This document shows positions 19,907 through 28,298 of a stretch of DNA of 64,000 nucleotides, in pieces; within the stretch, counting starts at the first letter, position 1; each line of letters starts with the position of its first letter. The notes below the pieces were generated by a model. It made no database searches. It was given only the letters and a program-made list of their open reading frames with translations, and had not been told where the DNA came from. Origin of the DNA: Synechococcus sp. M16.1. GTDB lineage: Bacteria > Cyanobacteriota > Cyanobacteriia > PCC-6307 > Cyanobiaceae. The position numbers were made by a program, and so were the translations under genes. The stretch spans positions 682,001 through 746,000 of the forward strand of contig NZ_CP047954.1 of assembly GCF_014279895.1 (NCBI RefSeq), given 5' to 3'.

Positions 19907-21183
19907 TGGACGTCCCGTCGCTTGAGTCCAAGCCGGGGAGTGGCGTCCTTGAGGCCTGGGCGCCCCTGGGACTGCTGGATTTCGCCCCTTCAACGCCCTT
20001 GCCGGAGGTTGAGAAGCAAGGGCTGACGCCCGTGCGCTTGGCCTGGGAGCAGGGGCGTCTGCGGGAGCCCCAGCCCCTGTCTGCCGAACGCGTGCCACCG
20101 TCTCGAATGGTGTTGCCGCGCTTGGTCGACTGCCATGTCCATCTGGACAAGGCCTACACCTGGCAGGAGCATCCCAACCTCAGCGGCAGCTACGGGGGTG
20201 CCCTGGAGGCCAACCTGCGGGAGCACAGCTCCCGAACCGTGGCCTGCGTGCTTCAACGCGGAGAACGCGCCATGGAGAGAGCATTCGCCCATGGGCTGCG
20301 GGCCATGCGCAGCCATGTGGACAGTGGTGGCCCTGGCGCTGAGCCCAGCTGGGATGCCTTGCTCACCCTGCAGCAGCGCTGGCGCCGCCGCATCGACTTG
20401 CAGCTGGTGGCGCTGGTGCCCTTGGAATTCTGGTGTTCAGCTGAAGCGGATGCTCTGGCGCGTCGTGTGGCCGCCAGTGGCGGCTGCCTTGGTGGTGTTC
20501 TGACACCTCCTTGTGGATCGGCCGTGGTCACGGAGCAGTTGGAGGTGTTTTTGCGCCTGGCTGATCGCCACAACTGCGGCGTCGATCTCCACATCGATGA
20601 GGCGGATCACGGTGCGGCGCAGGGCATGGTTCAGCTGTTGAAGGCCCTGCAGCGCGTGCCGGTGCAGGTTCCCGTCACCTGCAGCCATGCCAGCAGTCTT
20701 TCCCTTCTGCCGGCGTCCTCTCTGGCGCGGTTGGCAGAGCGCATGGCAGCAGCGCAGCTGAGTGTGATTGCCCTGCCCCTGACCAATGCCTGGTTGCTCT
20801 CACGGGCGGACGATGCCACCCCCCTTCAGCGTCCGCAGGCTCCGATCCGTCAGTTGCAACGTTCCGGTGTTCCGGTGGCGGTGGCGGGTGACAACGTGGC
20901 CGATCCCTGGTTCCCGGGAGGTGACTTCGACCCCTTGGCCCTGCTGGCCGCATCGATTCCGTTGACTCAGTTGTTGCCCTGGCAGCGTCTGGGCCTGGCC
21001 CCTTTCACCACGGCACCGCCCGCCATTATTCAACTGGAATGGGATGGGGTGCTGCGGGCCGGCGCTCCTGCCGATCTGATCAGCATGGAGGGCCAGGGAT
21101 GGTCGGACCTGATCCGTTCTGCTCCGCAGCGTCAGGTTCTAGTGGACGGCCACTGGCAGTCGTCGCCAGGCGCTAGACCCTGA
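19906..21183 (+). CDS. Cytosine-deaminase-like amidohydrolase
   Basis: A 425-aa metal-dependent amidohydrolase of the CodA-like group. Motifs in order are VDCHVHLDKAYTW (metal His pair), RSHVDSG, HIDEAD (metal His, catalytic Glu), TCSHASSLS (metal His) and VAGDNVADPWFPGGD (metal Asp). These fit cytosine or isoguanine deaminases and related enzymes, but the substrate is not provable. ATG 19906 overlaps the upstream stop by one base (TGATG); GTG 19903 is an alternative. An FAD oxidase gene follows 3 nt later, so the two form an operon. Confidence 0.82.
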   Translation: MDVPSLESKPGSGVLEAWAPLGLLDFAPSTPLPEVEKQGLTPVRLAWEQGRLREPQPLSAERVPPSRMVLPRLVDCHVHLDKAYTWQEHPNLSGSYGGALEANLREHSSRTVACVLQRGERAMERAFAHGLRAMRSHVDSGGPGAEPSWDALLTLQQRWRRRIDLQLVALVPLEFWCSAEADALARRVAASGGCLGGVLTPPCGSAVVTEQLEVFLRLADRHNCGVDLHIDEADHGAAQGMVQLLKALQRVPVQVPVTCSHASSLSLLPASSLARLAERMAAAQLSVIALPLTNAWLLSRADDATPLQRPQAPIRQLQRSGVPVAVAGDNVADPWFPGGDFDPLALLAASIPLTQLLPWQRLGLAPFTTAPPAIIQLEWDGVLRAGAPADLISMEGQGWSDLIRSAPQRQVLVDGHWQSSPGARP

Positions 21184-21186
21184 CCA

Positions 21187-22551
21187 GTGTTCCGCCACGC
21201 CATGGGTCGCGCCGAAGCCTTGATTGCCCTGCGGCAAGCCCTCAGCGTTGATCCGGAACTGGAGTTGTTGGATGAACCGGGGGAGCTGCAGCGCCATTCC
21301 CGGGACGCTTTTGAGTACTCCCCCGTGCTGACGCCGCGGCTGGAGGCCTGCCGTGCTGAGTTGGTGGTGCGTCCGCGCACGGTGGATGCCGTTGAACGGC
21401 TGGCTTCGGCCTGCGCCGAGCACCAGGTTCCCTTAACCCTGCGCGGCTCTGGGACAGGGAACTACGGCCAGTGTGTGCCTCTGCAGGGCGGCGTGGTGAT
21501 GCTCACCACGGCCCTGCGGCAGATCCGCTCGATTGATCCGATCACCGGGGTGGTGACCGTGGAACCGGGCTGTGTGATGCGCGATCTGGATCAAGAGTTG
21601 CGCCGCCATGGACGCCAGCTGCGCTTGATGCCCAGCACCTGGCGCAGCGCCACCATTGGCGGCTTTGTGGCAGGGGGCTCTGGGGGCATCGGTTCCCTGC
21701 GCTGGGGCTTCCTGCGGGATCCAGGTCATCTGCTCGGGTTGGAGATCGTGCCGCTACGCCCCGATGCCCGGCGCCATCAACTCGGCGAGATGGATGCGGA
21801 GGCTTTGAATCACGCCTACGGCACCAACGGCATCATCACGGCCCTCAGCCTGGCCACAGCTCCAGCGGTCAACTGGCACCAGGTGAGCGTGGACTGCGAG
21901 CACTGGGAGCAGGCGATTGAGCTGATGCAACGGATCGCTGCCTCGGCCTTGGATCTCCATTTGGCGAGCCTGCTTGAACAGCCGCTGTTGCCCCGGATGC
22001 CCAGCTGGGGTGGTCCTGCCGTCTCGGCGCACCGGCTGCTGTTGCTCGTTGCCCCCGATGGGCTCAACAGCCTGCAACGGATGGCGCAGTCAGCTGGCGC
22101 CATCCTGCGGGATCTCGGCCCTGAGGATCTCTCCGGGGGCAATGGCTTGCGCGAGCTGAGCTGGAACCACACCACCCTGCATGTGCGGGCTTCAGAGCCG
22201 GGATGGACCTACCTGCAGATGTTGTTGCCGCAACCGGAGGCCCCAGCGATGGCGGCCTTGAAGCAGCGCTGGGGTGATGCCCTGCTCTGGCATCTCGAGC
22301 TTGTGCGTCAGCAGGGCTGTCCTCGGCTGGCGGCTCTGCCGCTCGTGCGTTGGCAGGGGGCAGATCAGCTGAACCGGTTGATGGACGACTGCAGGGCCGC
22401 GGGTGCCGTGTTGTTCAACCCCCACGTGATCACGGTTGAAGACGGCGGCCTTGGCGTCATCGATGCCGATCAGGTGGCGGCCAAGCAGCGCTTTGATCCC
22501 GAGGGCCTGCTCAATCCCGGCAAGCTTCGAGGTTGGGAGGAGCGCTCCTGA
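21187..22551 (+). CDS. FAD-linked oxidase (GlcD-like)
   Basis: A 454-aa flavoprotein of the PCMH-type FAD-binding family (glycolate oxidase subunit D/lactate dehydrogenase group). The FAD site region is VPLTLRGSGTGNYGQCVPLQGGVVMLT (given as LTLRGSGTGNYG and PLQGGVVML), then VTVEPGCVMRDLD and IGGFVAGGSGGIGSLRWG. The C-terminal part ends FDPEGLLNPGK, typical of the family. Substrate unknown. Only 3 nt separates it from the amidohydrolase upstream, implying one transcript and a shared or sequential pathway. GTG 21187 is the start; ATG 21202 is an alternative. Confidence 0.85.
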   Translation: MFRHAMGRAEALIALRQALSVDPELELLDEPGELQRHSRDAFEYSPVLTPRLEACRAELVVRPRTVDAVERLASACAEHQVPLTLRGSGTGNYGQCVPLQGGVVMLTTALRQIRSIDPITGVVTVEPGCVMRDLDQELRRHGRQLRLMPSTWRSATIGGFVAGGSGGIGSLRWGFLRDPGHLLGLEIVPLRPDARRHQLGEMDAEALNHAYGTNGIITALSLATAPAVNWHQVSVDCEHWEQAIELMQRIAASALDLHLASLLEQPLLPRMPSWGGPAVSAHRLLLLVAPDGLNSLQRMAQSAGAILRDLGPEDLSGGNGLRELSWNHTTLHVRASEPGWTYLQMLLPQPEAPAMAALKQRWGDALLWHLELVRQQGCPRLAALPLVRWQGADQLNRLMDDCRAAGAVLFNPHVITVEDGGLGVIDADQVAAKQRFDPEGLLNPGKLRGWEERS

Positions 22552-22554
22552 GGA

Positions 22555-23076
22555 TCAGCAGCCCAAGCTGTCGAAGGTGGAAACTCCGGTGCTGGGGTTG
22601 ATGCCATCGGCCTCGCTGCACAGCCGGCGTTGATCATCACGATCGAGCAGGGCATCCGTGAAATCGGCCCCCTCGATCTGAGCGTTGCTGAAGCTGCTGC
22701 CCGACGCAATGATCCCCGTCAGCACGGCATTGCGTAGATCGGTGGCGACGAAGTCGGCGCGATCCATCAGGGCGTCGGAGAGGTCAGCTCCCTGGAAATC
22801 AGCTTCGGCGAAGGCCCCTTGGGTGAGGATCGCGCCATGCAGGTTGGCGCCTCGGAAATTCGCTCGGCGGCCCACGGCTCCGGCGAAGGATGTGTTGGCC
22901 AGGTTCTGCCCCTCGAAGTCGCCGTTGCTCTGGTTGGTGAGCGTGTAGTCCACCTTTTCCTGGAACAGGGCACGATCCTGCAGTCCCACCTCAGCTGAGG
23001 TGTCCAGGGCCGGGGCCGGCGTTGCCATGAGCAGGAGGGGCATGAGAAGGCCCAGCAACCGGGAGATTCGCAGCAC
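22555..23076 (-). CDS. Secreted pentapeptide-repeat protein
   Basis: A 173-aa protein with a signal peptide (LLGLLMPLLLMATPAPALDTSAE, cleavage probably after PALA-like ALD). The mature part has A(D/N)LXX repeats: FEGQNLANTSFAGAV, ANFRGANLHGAILTQG, ADFQGADLSDALMDR, ADFVATDLRNAVLTG, ADFTDALLD. These form a right-handed beta helix. A Cys pair lies near the C-terminus (RLCSEAD, SLGC). Such proteins are numerous in cyanobacterial lumen and periplasm; the function is unknown. It ends 3 nt from the convergent FAD oxidase. Confidence 0.85.
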   Translation of the reverse strand: MLRISRLLGLLMPLLLMATPAPALDTSAEVGLQDRALFQEKVDYTLTNQSNGDFEGQNLANTSFAGAVGRRANFRGANLHGAILTQGAFAEADFQGADLSDALMDRADFVATDLRNAVLTGIIASGSSFSNAQIEGADFTDALLDRDDQRRLCSEADGINPSTGVSTFDSLGC

Positions 23077-23096
23077 AGTTCACGCCCAAGCTGTGC

Positions 23097-24311
23097 TCAC
23101 TCTGCCGTTACAACGCCGCGAGCGAACAGGTCACCGATCAGATAAAGCGATCCGGCAACAATCGGCATCGGTGTCGGCCATCCATTGCTGCTGAGCTGGT
23201 GCAGCACGCTTTCGAGGCCGTCGGCCTCCTGCAGCTGGTGCTCGAACTGGGGCAGATCCTGGAGGAGGGCCGACCGGCTCCAGCTCCTGTGGCTCGGCAC
23301 CGGAATGATCCAGGCCTGGTCCTGGGGCTGCAGCAGCGTCTGGAGCATGGCGATAGCGTCCTTATGGGCTTGAATCGCCAGGATCCAAACAACACCGTTG
23401 CAGGCACCACTCCACTGGCTGCGTTCTTCGGCCAGCTGCACTGCGGCTGGTGGATTGTGGGCTCCATCGAGGCGAAGCGTGTGGACGCCCCAATGCACGG
23501 TTTGCAGGCGACCGGGCCAGTGGGCTTTGGCGAAGCTCTCCTGAATCACCGCCTCAGGCAACGACCAGCCCAAGCCCGAGAGGGCTTGCAAGGCACCGAG
23601 GGCCACAGCGGCGTTGCTGCGCTGAATGGCGCCGGGCAAGCCCAGTTGCCAGCTTGAATTCAGCGGCTTCACCCAGTGGAGCGTGGCCTGCTGAGTGCGG
23701 CAGGTTGTTTCCAGGACCTCCTGCACTTCAGGGGCTTGGGCGCCACTGATCACGGTGGCCTGAGGCGGGATCGCTGCCGCTTTTTCGGTTGCGATGGCGG
23801 TGAGGCTGTGGCCCAGGTGCTCGCAGTGGTCCATCCCAATGCTGGCGACGGCCACCACAGGACGGCAGGGATGGGCCGTGGTGGCATCAAGCCGTCCCCC
23901 CAGCCCCACTTCCAGCACCAGCAGGTCGCAGGCGTGCCGGTGGAACTCCAGCAGGGCGGCGGTCACCAGCAGTTCAAACGGGGTGAGCCGATGCCGTTCG
24001 TTCAGGGGCTGGAGCGCCTGCAACCGGCTGCGCAGGGTTTCAATCGCAATGGGGCTCCCCTGGATCCGGATGCGTTCACACCAGCTCACCAGGTGAGGGG
24101 AGGTGGTGACCCCGCAGCGGAGGCCGGCGGCACAGAGGGCTGATTCCAGAAAGCTGACGATGGATCCCTTCCCGTTGGTGCCCAGCACCTGAATCGCGGG
24201 AATCGTCCGACAGGGATGGTTGAGCTCGTGCAGGGCCGCATCCATGCGATCCAACTGCAGATCCATGCCACGCAGGTCGAAGCGTGGGATCAGATCAGAC
24301 AGATCGTCCAC
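23097..24311 (-). CDS. folC: Bifunctional folylpolyglutamate/dihydrofolate synthase
   Basis: A 404-aa Mur-ligase-like ATPase that adds glutamate to dihydropteroate and folates. The P-loop is VLGTNGKGSIVSFLES; TSPHLVSWCERIRI, LEVGLGGRLDATTA and RLDGAHNPPA are the other family marks. Start GTG 24311 lies directly at the argD stop (0 nt gap), which supports co-expression. It begins DDLSDLIPRFDLRGMDLQLD. Slightly short compared with E. coli FolC but complete. Confidence 0.94.
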   Translation of the reverse strand: MDDLSDLIPRFDLRGMDLQLDRMDAALHELNHPCRTIPAIQVLGTNGKGSIVSFLESALCAAGLRCGVTTSPHLVSWCERIRIQGSPIAIETLRSRLQALQPLNERHRLTPFELLVTAALLEFHRHACDLLVLEVGLGGRLDATTAHPCRPVVAVASIGMDHCEHLGHSLTAIATEKAAAIPPQATVISGAQAPEVQEVLETTCRTQQATLHWVKPLNSSWQLGLPGAIQRSNAAVALGALQALSGLGWSLPEAVIQESFAKAHWPGRLQTVHWGVHTLRLDGAHNPPAAVQLAEERSQWSGACNGVVWILAIQAHKDAIAMLQTLLQPQDQAWIIPVPSHRSWSRSALLQDLPQFEHQLQEADGLESVLHQLSSNGWPTPMPIVAGSLYLIGDLFARGVVTAE

Positions 24312-25493
24312 TCAGCTGAGGCTGGAGAGGGTCGCCGCAAGACGGCGCAGCAGCTCGCGCACCTCGCGCTTGTTGATGCTCAGTGGGGGCACCATGCGCA
24401 GCACCGAGGGGCCGGCCGCTACCAGCAGCAGACCGTGGTCGATGGCGGCTTTCGCCAGCGCGGGGGCCGTCCAACTGCTGCCCTCCCGGATCACGATGCC
24501 CTGCAGCAGGCCCCAGCCCCGCACGCCTTGCAGGTGCTCGGGGAAACAGTTCACAAGCTCCTGGAGCCCGTCGCGCAGTTGTTCGCCTCGGGCTGTGACG
24601 TTGGTCAGCAGATCTCGTCGTTCGATTTCGGTAGCCACCGTCAACCCCGCCCGGCAGGCAAAGGGATTGCCGCCGAAGGTGCTGGCATGGTCGCCGGGTT
24701 CAAACACATCAGCTGACGCGTTCACCAGCAGGGCACCAATGGCATGACCACCGCCTAGGCCCTTGGCCAGGGTGAAGGCGTCAGGGGTGATGCCCAGTTG
24801 CTCATAACCCCAGAGGCGGCCACTCCGCCCCATGCCGACCTGCACCTCATCAAGGATCAGCAGGATGTTTCGCTCCGTGCAGATCTCGCGCAGGCGTGAG
24901 AAGAAAGTGCGGTCTCCAGGGTTGACGCCACCCTCTCCTTGCAGGGGTTCAACCAGAACGGCCGCGATCGAGGGACCGGACTGTTCGTAGCGGTTGATCA
25001 GGGCTTCGAGGGCCTTCAGATCGTTGTAGGGGAAATAATCAAACCCGGTCACCATGGGCTCAAAACCCTTGTGGTACTTAGGTTGACCGGTGGCGGTGAC
25101 CGCCGCGAGCGTGCGGCCATGGAAGCTGGCTGCTGCCGTGAGGATCACCGGCTGTTCGATGCCGCGCCGTTGATGGCCGTGCTTTCGCGCCAGCTTGATC
25201 GCGGCCTCATTGGCTTCGGCGCCGGAATTGCAGAAGAAGACGCTGTCGGCACAGCTGTTGCGCACCAGCCAGCTGGCCAGCTCTTCCTGTTCCGGAATCC
25301 GATAGAGGTTGGACACATGCTGGAGCCGTCCCAGCTGCTTGCGCAGAGCCCGCTGCATGGCCCTGTCGCTGTGGCCCAGGGTGCAGGTGGCAATGCCAGC
25401 AACAGCATCCAGGTAGCGCCGCCCCTGGGTGTCCTTGACCCAGCAGCCCTTTCCCTTGGCCAAAGCCAAAGGGAAACGGCCGTAGGTGTTCAT
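24312..25493 (-). CDS. argD: Acetylornithine aminotransferase
   Basis: A 393-aa class III PLP aminotransferase of arginine synthesis. The cofactor Asp is in LILDEVQVGMGRSG and the Schiff-base Lys in TLAKGLGGGHAIG; FCNSGAEANEAAIKLAR and GRTLAAVTATGQPKY are further marks. I start at ATG 25493 (NTYGRFPLALAKGKG); the frame is open further but would overlap tRNA-Leu. The tRNA 3' end is only 13 nt upstream, so tRNA and argD are probably one transcript. folC follows immediately. Confidence 0.95.
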   Translation of the reverse strand: MNTYGRFPLALAKGKGCWVKDTQGRRYLDAVAGIATCTLGHSDRAMQRALRKQLGRLQHVSNLYRIPEQEELASWLVRNSCADSVFFCNSGAEANEAAIKLARKHGHQRRGIEQPVILTAAASFHGRTLAAVTATGQPKYHKGFEPMVTGFDYFPYNDLKALEALINRYEQSGPSIAAVLVEPLQGEGGVNPGDRTFFSRLREICTERNILLILDEVQVGMGRSGRLWGYEQLGITPDAFTLAKGLGGGHAIGALLVNASADVFEPGDHASTFGGNPFACRAGLTVATEIERRDLLTNVTARGEQLRDGLQELVNCFPEHLQGVRGWGLLQGIVIREGSSWTAPALAKAAIDHGLLLVAAGPSVLRMVPPLSINKREVRELLRRLAATLSSLS

Positions 25494-25506
25494 GACGGCG
25501 GAGGGA

Positions 25507-25589
25507 TGGGAGCCGGGGGACTTGAACCCCCAAGACCAGTGGCCGGCTGATTTTGAGTCAGCTGCGTCTACCAATTCCGCCAGGCTCCC
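25507..25589 (-). tRNA. tRNA-Leu (CAA)
   Basis: Minus strand, 83 nt. Acceptor GGGAGCC (25583-25589) pairs with GGCTCCC (25508-25514); discriminator A at 25507. Anticodon stem GCTGA/TCAGC with loop CTCAAAA gives anticodon CAA. D-loop and T arm GGGGGTTCAAGTCCCCC are normal. No encoded CCA. Confidence 0.95.
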
Positions 25590-25622
25590 GCAAAGGGATT
25601 GTATTGATTGAAGGGCCCCTCT

Positions 25623-26924
25623 TCAGAGGATGTTGCGCTTCACCTCAGCGCCGGCCGCGCTGAGCTTGGCTTCGAGGTCGTCATAGCCCCGATCAAGGTG
25701 CTTCAGACCAGCCACTTCGGTGATTCCTTTGGCGGAGAGGCCAGCCAGCACCATGGCAGCGGCTGCACGGAGGTCGGTGCCGGTGACGGGCGCCGCGCTC
25801 AGCTGAGCCACGCCTTCAACGATGGCTGTGCTGCCCTTGAGCCGAATCGATGCCCCCATGCGCTGCAGCTCGGCCACATGTTGCAGCCGGTTTTCATAGA
25901 TCTTCTCGCTGATCACGCTGGTGCCCTTCGCGGTGCACATCAGGGCCATGAACGGTGCCTGAAGATCGGTTGGAAACCCGGGAAACGGTTGGGTGGTGAT
26001 GTCCACGGCAGTGATCTCGCCGGGGGTGATCGTCACGGCTCTCCCCTTGATCTCGATGGAGCAGCCGCAATCTCGAAGCTTTTGGATCACAGCGCTGAGA
26101 TGCTCGGGAATCACGGGCTCCACCACCAGTGGTGAGCGCGTGATGGCGGCCGCCATCAGGAACGTTCCGGCTTCGATGCGATCCGGGATCACCGGATAGT
26201 TGGTGCAACCACGGAGCCGCTCCACCCCTTGAACGGTGATCACCGGGCCGCCAGCGCCGCTCACCTGGGCGCCCATGCTGTTGAGCAGGTTGGCCAGGTC
26301 CTGCACTTCAGGTTCCTGAGCAGCGTTTTCGATGGTGGAGACCCCATCGGCCAGCACCGCTGCCATCAGAATGGTTTCGGTGGCGCCAACGCTGGGGCAG
26401 TCGAGCACGATCTGAGCGCCTGTCAGGCGTTTTTTGCTGCCGGGCACTGAGGCCGTGACAATTCCGTGCTCCACGTTGACGACGGCGCCGAGGGCTTTGA
26501 GTCCGCGGATGTGTTCGACAACGGGACGAGCCCCGATGCGGCAACCCCCTGGAAGGGGGACCCGCGCATGTCCCAGGCGTCCGAGCAGGGGGCCAATACT
26601 GAAAAAACTGGCGCGAAGGCTGTTGACCAGCTCGTAGGGAGGTGCCGAGCCATTGAGCTCAGCGGAGGTGAGGCGAATGCAGTCCGACTGCCTGTCGACC
26701 TGAACCCCCAAAGCTTCAAGGATGGCGCTCATGCCATCGATGTCTGTGAGAGAGGGAATGTTGGTCAGCTCAATGGTCTCCTCACTCAGGAGGCTGGCTG
26801 TCATCAGCACCAGGGCGGAGTTCTTCGCACCGCTGACACGAAGTGTTCCCTTCAACGAATGTCCGCCGCTGACATTGAGGCGTTGCTTGAGACTCTCCTG
26901 AGACGCTTCTGCAACGGCCATCAT
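25623..26924 (-). CDS. murA: UDP-N-acetylglucosamine 1-carboxyvinyltransferase
   Basis: A 433-aa enzyme that transfers enolpyruvate from PEP to UDP-GlcNAc, the first committed step of peptidoglycan synthesis. LRVSGAKNSALVLM near the N-terminus holds the substrate Lys-Asn pair. The active-site Cys is in PGGCRIGARPV, so the fosfomycin-sensitive Cys form is kept. FPGFPTDLQAPFMAL and YENRLQHVAELQRMGA are family segments. Length is normal. The start may be either of two adjacent Met codons. tRNA-Leu(CAA) follows on the same strand. Confidence 0.96.
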   Translation of the reverse strand: MMAVAEASQESLKQRLNVSGGHSLKGTLRVSGAKNSALVLMTASLLSEETIELTNIPSLTDIDGMSAILEALGVQVDRQSDCIRLTSAELNGSAPPYELVNSLRASFFSIGPLLGRLGHARVPLPGGCRIGARPVVEHIRGLKALGAVVNVEHGIVTASVPGSKKRLTGAQIVLDCPSVGATETILMAAVLADGVSTIENAAQEPEVQDLANLLNSMGAQVSGAGGPVITVQGVERLRGCTNYPVIPDRIEAGTFLMAAAITRSPLVVEPVIPEHLSAVIQKLRDCGCSIEIKGRAVTITPGEITAVDITTQPFPGFPTDLQAPFMALMCTAKGTSVISEKIYENRLQHVAELQRMGASIRLKGSTAIVEGVAQLSAAPVTGTDLRAAAAMVLAGLSAKGITEVAGLKHLDRGYDDLEAKLSAAGAEVKRNIL

Positions 26925-26971
26925 TGATGAGCTGATCCCCTATGTCCGGATTTTGGCAACAGTCTTTGAGA

Positions 26972-26983
26972 CCGTCTAGACGG
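26972..26983. promoter_or_regulatory. 12-bp palindrome upstream of murA and tRNA-Leu
   Basis: CCGTCTAGACGG is a perfect palindrome in the 149-bp gap between the divergent murA and tRNA-Leu(CAG) genes. It could be an operator or chance; no factor can be named. Confidence 0.25.
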
Positions 26984-27073
26984 CCGGCGTCCAAACTGGA
27001 CAGTTTGTTGCGGGGCCGGGGCAGCCACTGATCGGCGATGCCCTATGTTCAACCGGTCGAACACGACACGCCA

Positions 27074-27157
27074 GCGGATGTGGCGGAATTGGTAGACGCG
27101 CTAGTTTCAGGTACTAGTGGTGGCAACATCGTGGGAGTTCAAGTCTCCCCATCCGCA
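27074..27157 (+). tRNA. tRNA-Leu (CAG)
   Basis: 84 nt. Acceptor GCGGATG (27074-27080) pairs with CATCCGC (27150-27156); discriminator A at 27157. Anticodon stem CTAGT/ACTAG with loop TTCAGGT gives anticodon CAG. The long variable arm and T arm GGGAGTTCAAGTCTCCC are present. No encoded CCA. Confidence 0.95.
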
Positions 27158-27189
27158 CTAACTTTGTCGGGTAGCAGCTCTCGACAACC

Positions 27190-27438
27190 ATGATCGTTCT
27201 CAAGATCTCCAACGCTTCGGAAGTTGTTGCTTCCAAGGTTGGCAAGTTCCTTGAGCTGCTTACTCCTGATTCCATCGATCACACCACCGTTGAGGATCAA
27301 GTGATCAAAAAGATGATCGAAAACCTTGCGGCGGAGGGAATCAAGGGGGAGATCGCAGCCATCAACGGCCTTGAGTTGGATGGCGAAAATCTGAGCGTTC
27401 ACAAAGGCCTGAACGTGCGCAAACACGCAGCGTTCTGA
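27190..27438 (+). CDS. Small conserved picocyanobacterial protein
   Basis: An 82-aa soluble protein of mixed charge, opening IVLKISNASEVVASKVGKFL and ending HKGLNVRKHAAF. The stretch DQVIKKMIENLAAEGIKGE suggests a helical core. I recognise no named family. It lies 32 nt after tRNA-Leu and ends just before the methyltransferase frame. ATG 27190 is a clear start. Function unknown. Confidence 0.75.
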   Translation: MIVLKISNASEVVASKVGKFLELLTPDSIDHTTVEDQVIKKMIENLAAEGIKGEIAAINGLELDGENLSVHKGLNVRKHAAF

Positions 27439-27542
27439 GTCGTTCTCTGGATTCCTCCTCTCCCCTGATCAGCAGCCGACGCAATCCCCTGGTCAAACGG
27501 CTGCGAACCCTGGCCACCCGTGCGGGGCGAGAGGCCGAGGGG

Positions 27543-28298
27543 GTGTTGCTTCTTGAGGGCACCCACCTGTTGCAGGAAGTTCTCAGGCAGGGCAACGCGC
27601 CCGAGGAAATCATCGCGACCGAAGCCTGGTTGCAAGGTCATTCGGCCTTTGCTGCACGTTGTTCCCAGACGCGGTGGCGGATCGTCACCGATGAGGTGTT
27701 GCGGGCTGCGCTCACAACGGTCACACCCGATGGTGTTGCCTGCCTGAGCCCCCTGGATCGACTGCCCACTGTCCCTCCAGAGCTGGATTTTCTCCTTGTC
27801 CTGGATCGGATTCAGGATCCTGGAAATCTGGGCACATTGCTGCGCACAGCCCTGGCGGCTGACGTCAACGCGGTCTGGATGGGAGCTGGTGTTGATCCCC
27901 TCGGCACGAAGGTGTTGCGGGCCTCTGCCGGTGCTCTGCTTCAGCTGCCGCATCAACGCTTTGGCCCGAGCGAAGCGATGGCGATTTCACAGCTTCAGCA
28001 GGAACTGAAGCGGCTGGTGGCCTTGGGTGTGCAGGTGGTGGCCACCCTTGTGCCCGATGCGACCAAGGCTGACCCCCCTATTCCCTACTGGGATCTCGAC
28101 TGGACGCTGCCGACGGCGCTGGTGCTGGGAACCGAGGGTGCAGGTCTGCATCCGGACCTGCAGGCCTGCTGCACCCATGCCGTCACGCTCCCCCACAGCG
28201 CACGGGTGGAATCCCTGAATGTGGCGTCTGCCGCTGTTCCTCTCCTTCTGGAGCGGCGAAGAGCGACAATGACCGCCACATCGCAGCAGTTCGGGTGA
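27543..28298 (+). CDS. TrmH/SpoU-family RNA 2'-O-methyltransferase
   Basis: A SPOUT-fold methyltransferase for rRNA or tRNA ribose. The knot motifs are LVLDRIQDPGNLGTLLRTA, ALVLGTEGAGL and ARVESLNVASAA, all intact. The annotated frame starts at GTG 27543, but conserved N-terminal sequence (SSRRNPLVKRLRTLATRAGRE) continues upstream without any ATG, GTG or TTG; the frame is open at least to 27438. CTG 27447 or 27465 may be the real start, giving about 25-32 more residues. The stop overlaps the lpd start GTGA. Confidence 0.85.
   Translation: MLLLEGTHLLQEVLRQGNAPEEIIATEAWLQGHSAFAARCSQTRWRIVTDEVLRAALTTVTPDGVACLSPLDRLPTVPPELDFLLVLDRIQDPGNLGTLLRTALAADVNAVWMGAGVDPLGTKVLRASAGALLQLPHQRFGPSEAMAISQLQQELKRLVALGVQVVATLVPDATKADPPIPYWDLDWTLPTALVLGTEGAGLHPDLQACCTHAVTLPHSARVESLNVASAAVPLLLERRRATMTATSQQFG

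Noticed and set aside
25494-25574. 27-codon extension of argD
   Set aside because: It would translate part of tRNA-Leu(CAA); the aminotransferase family starts at ATG 25493.
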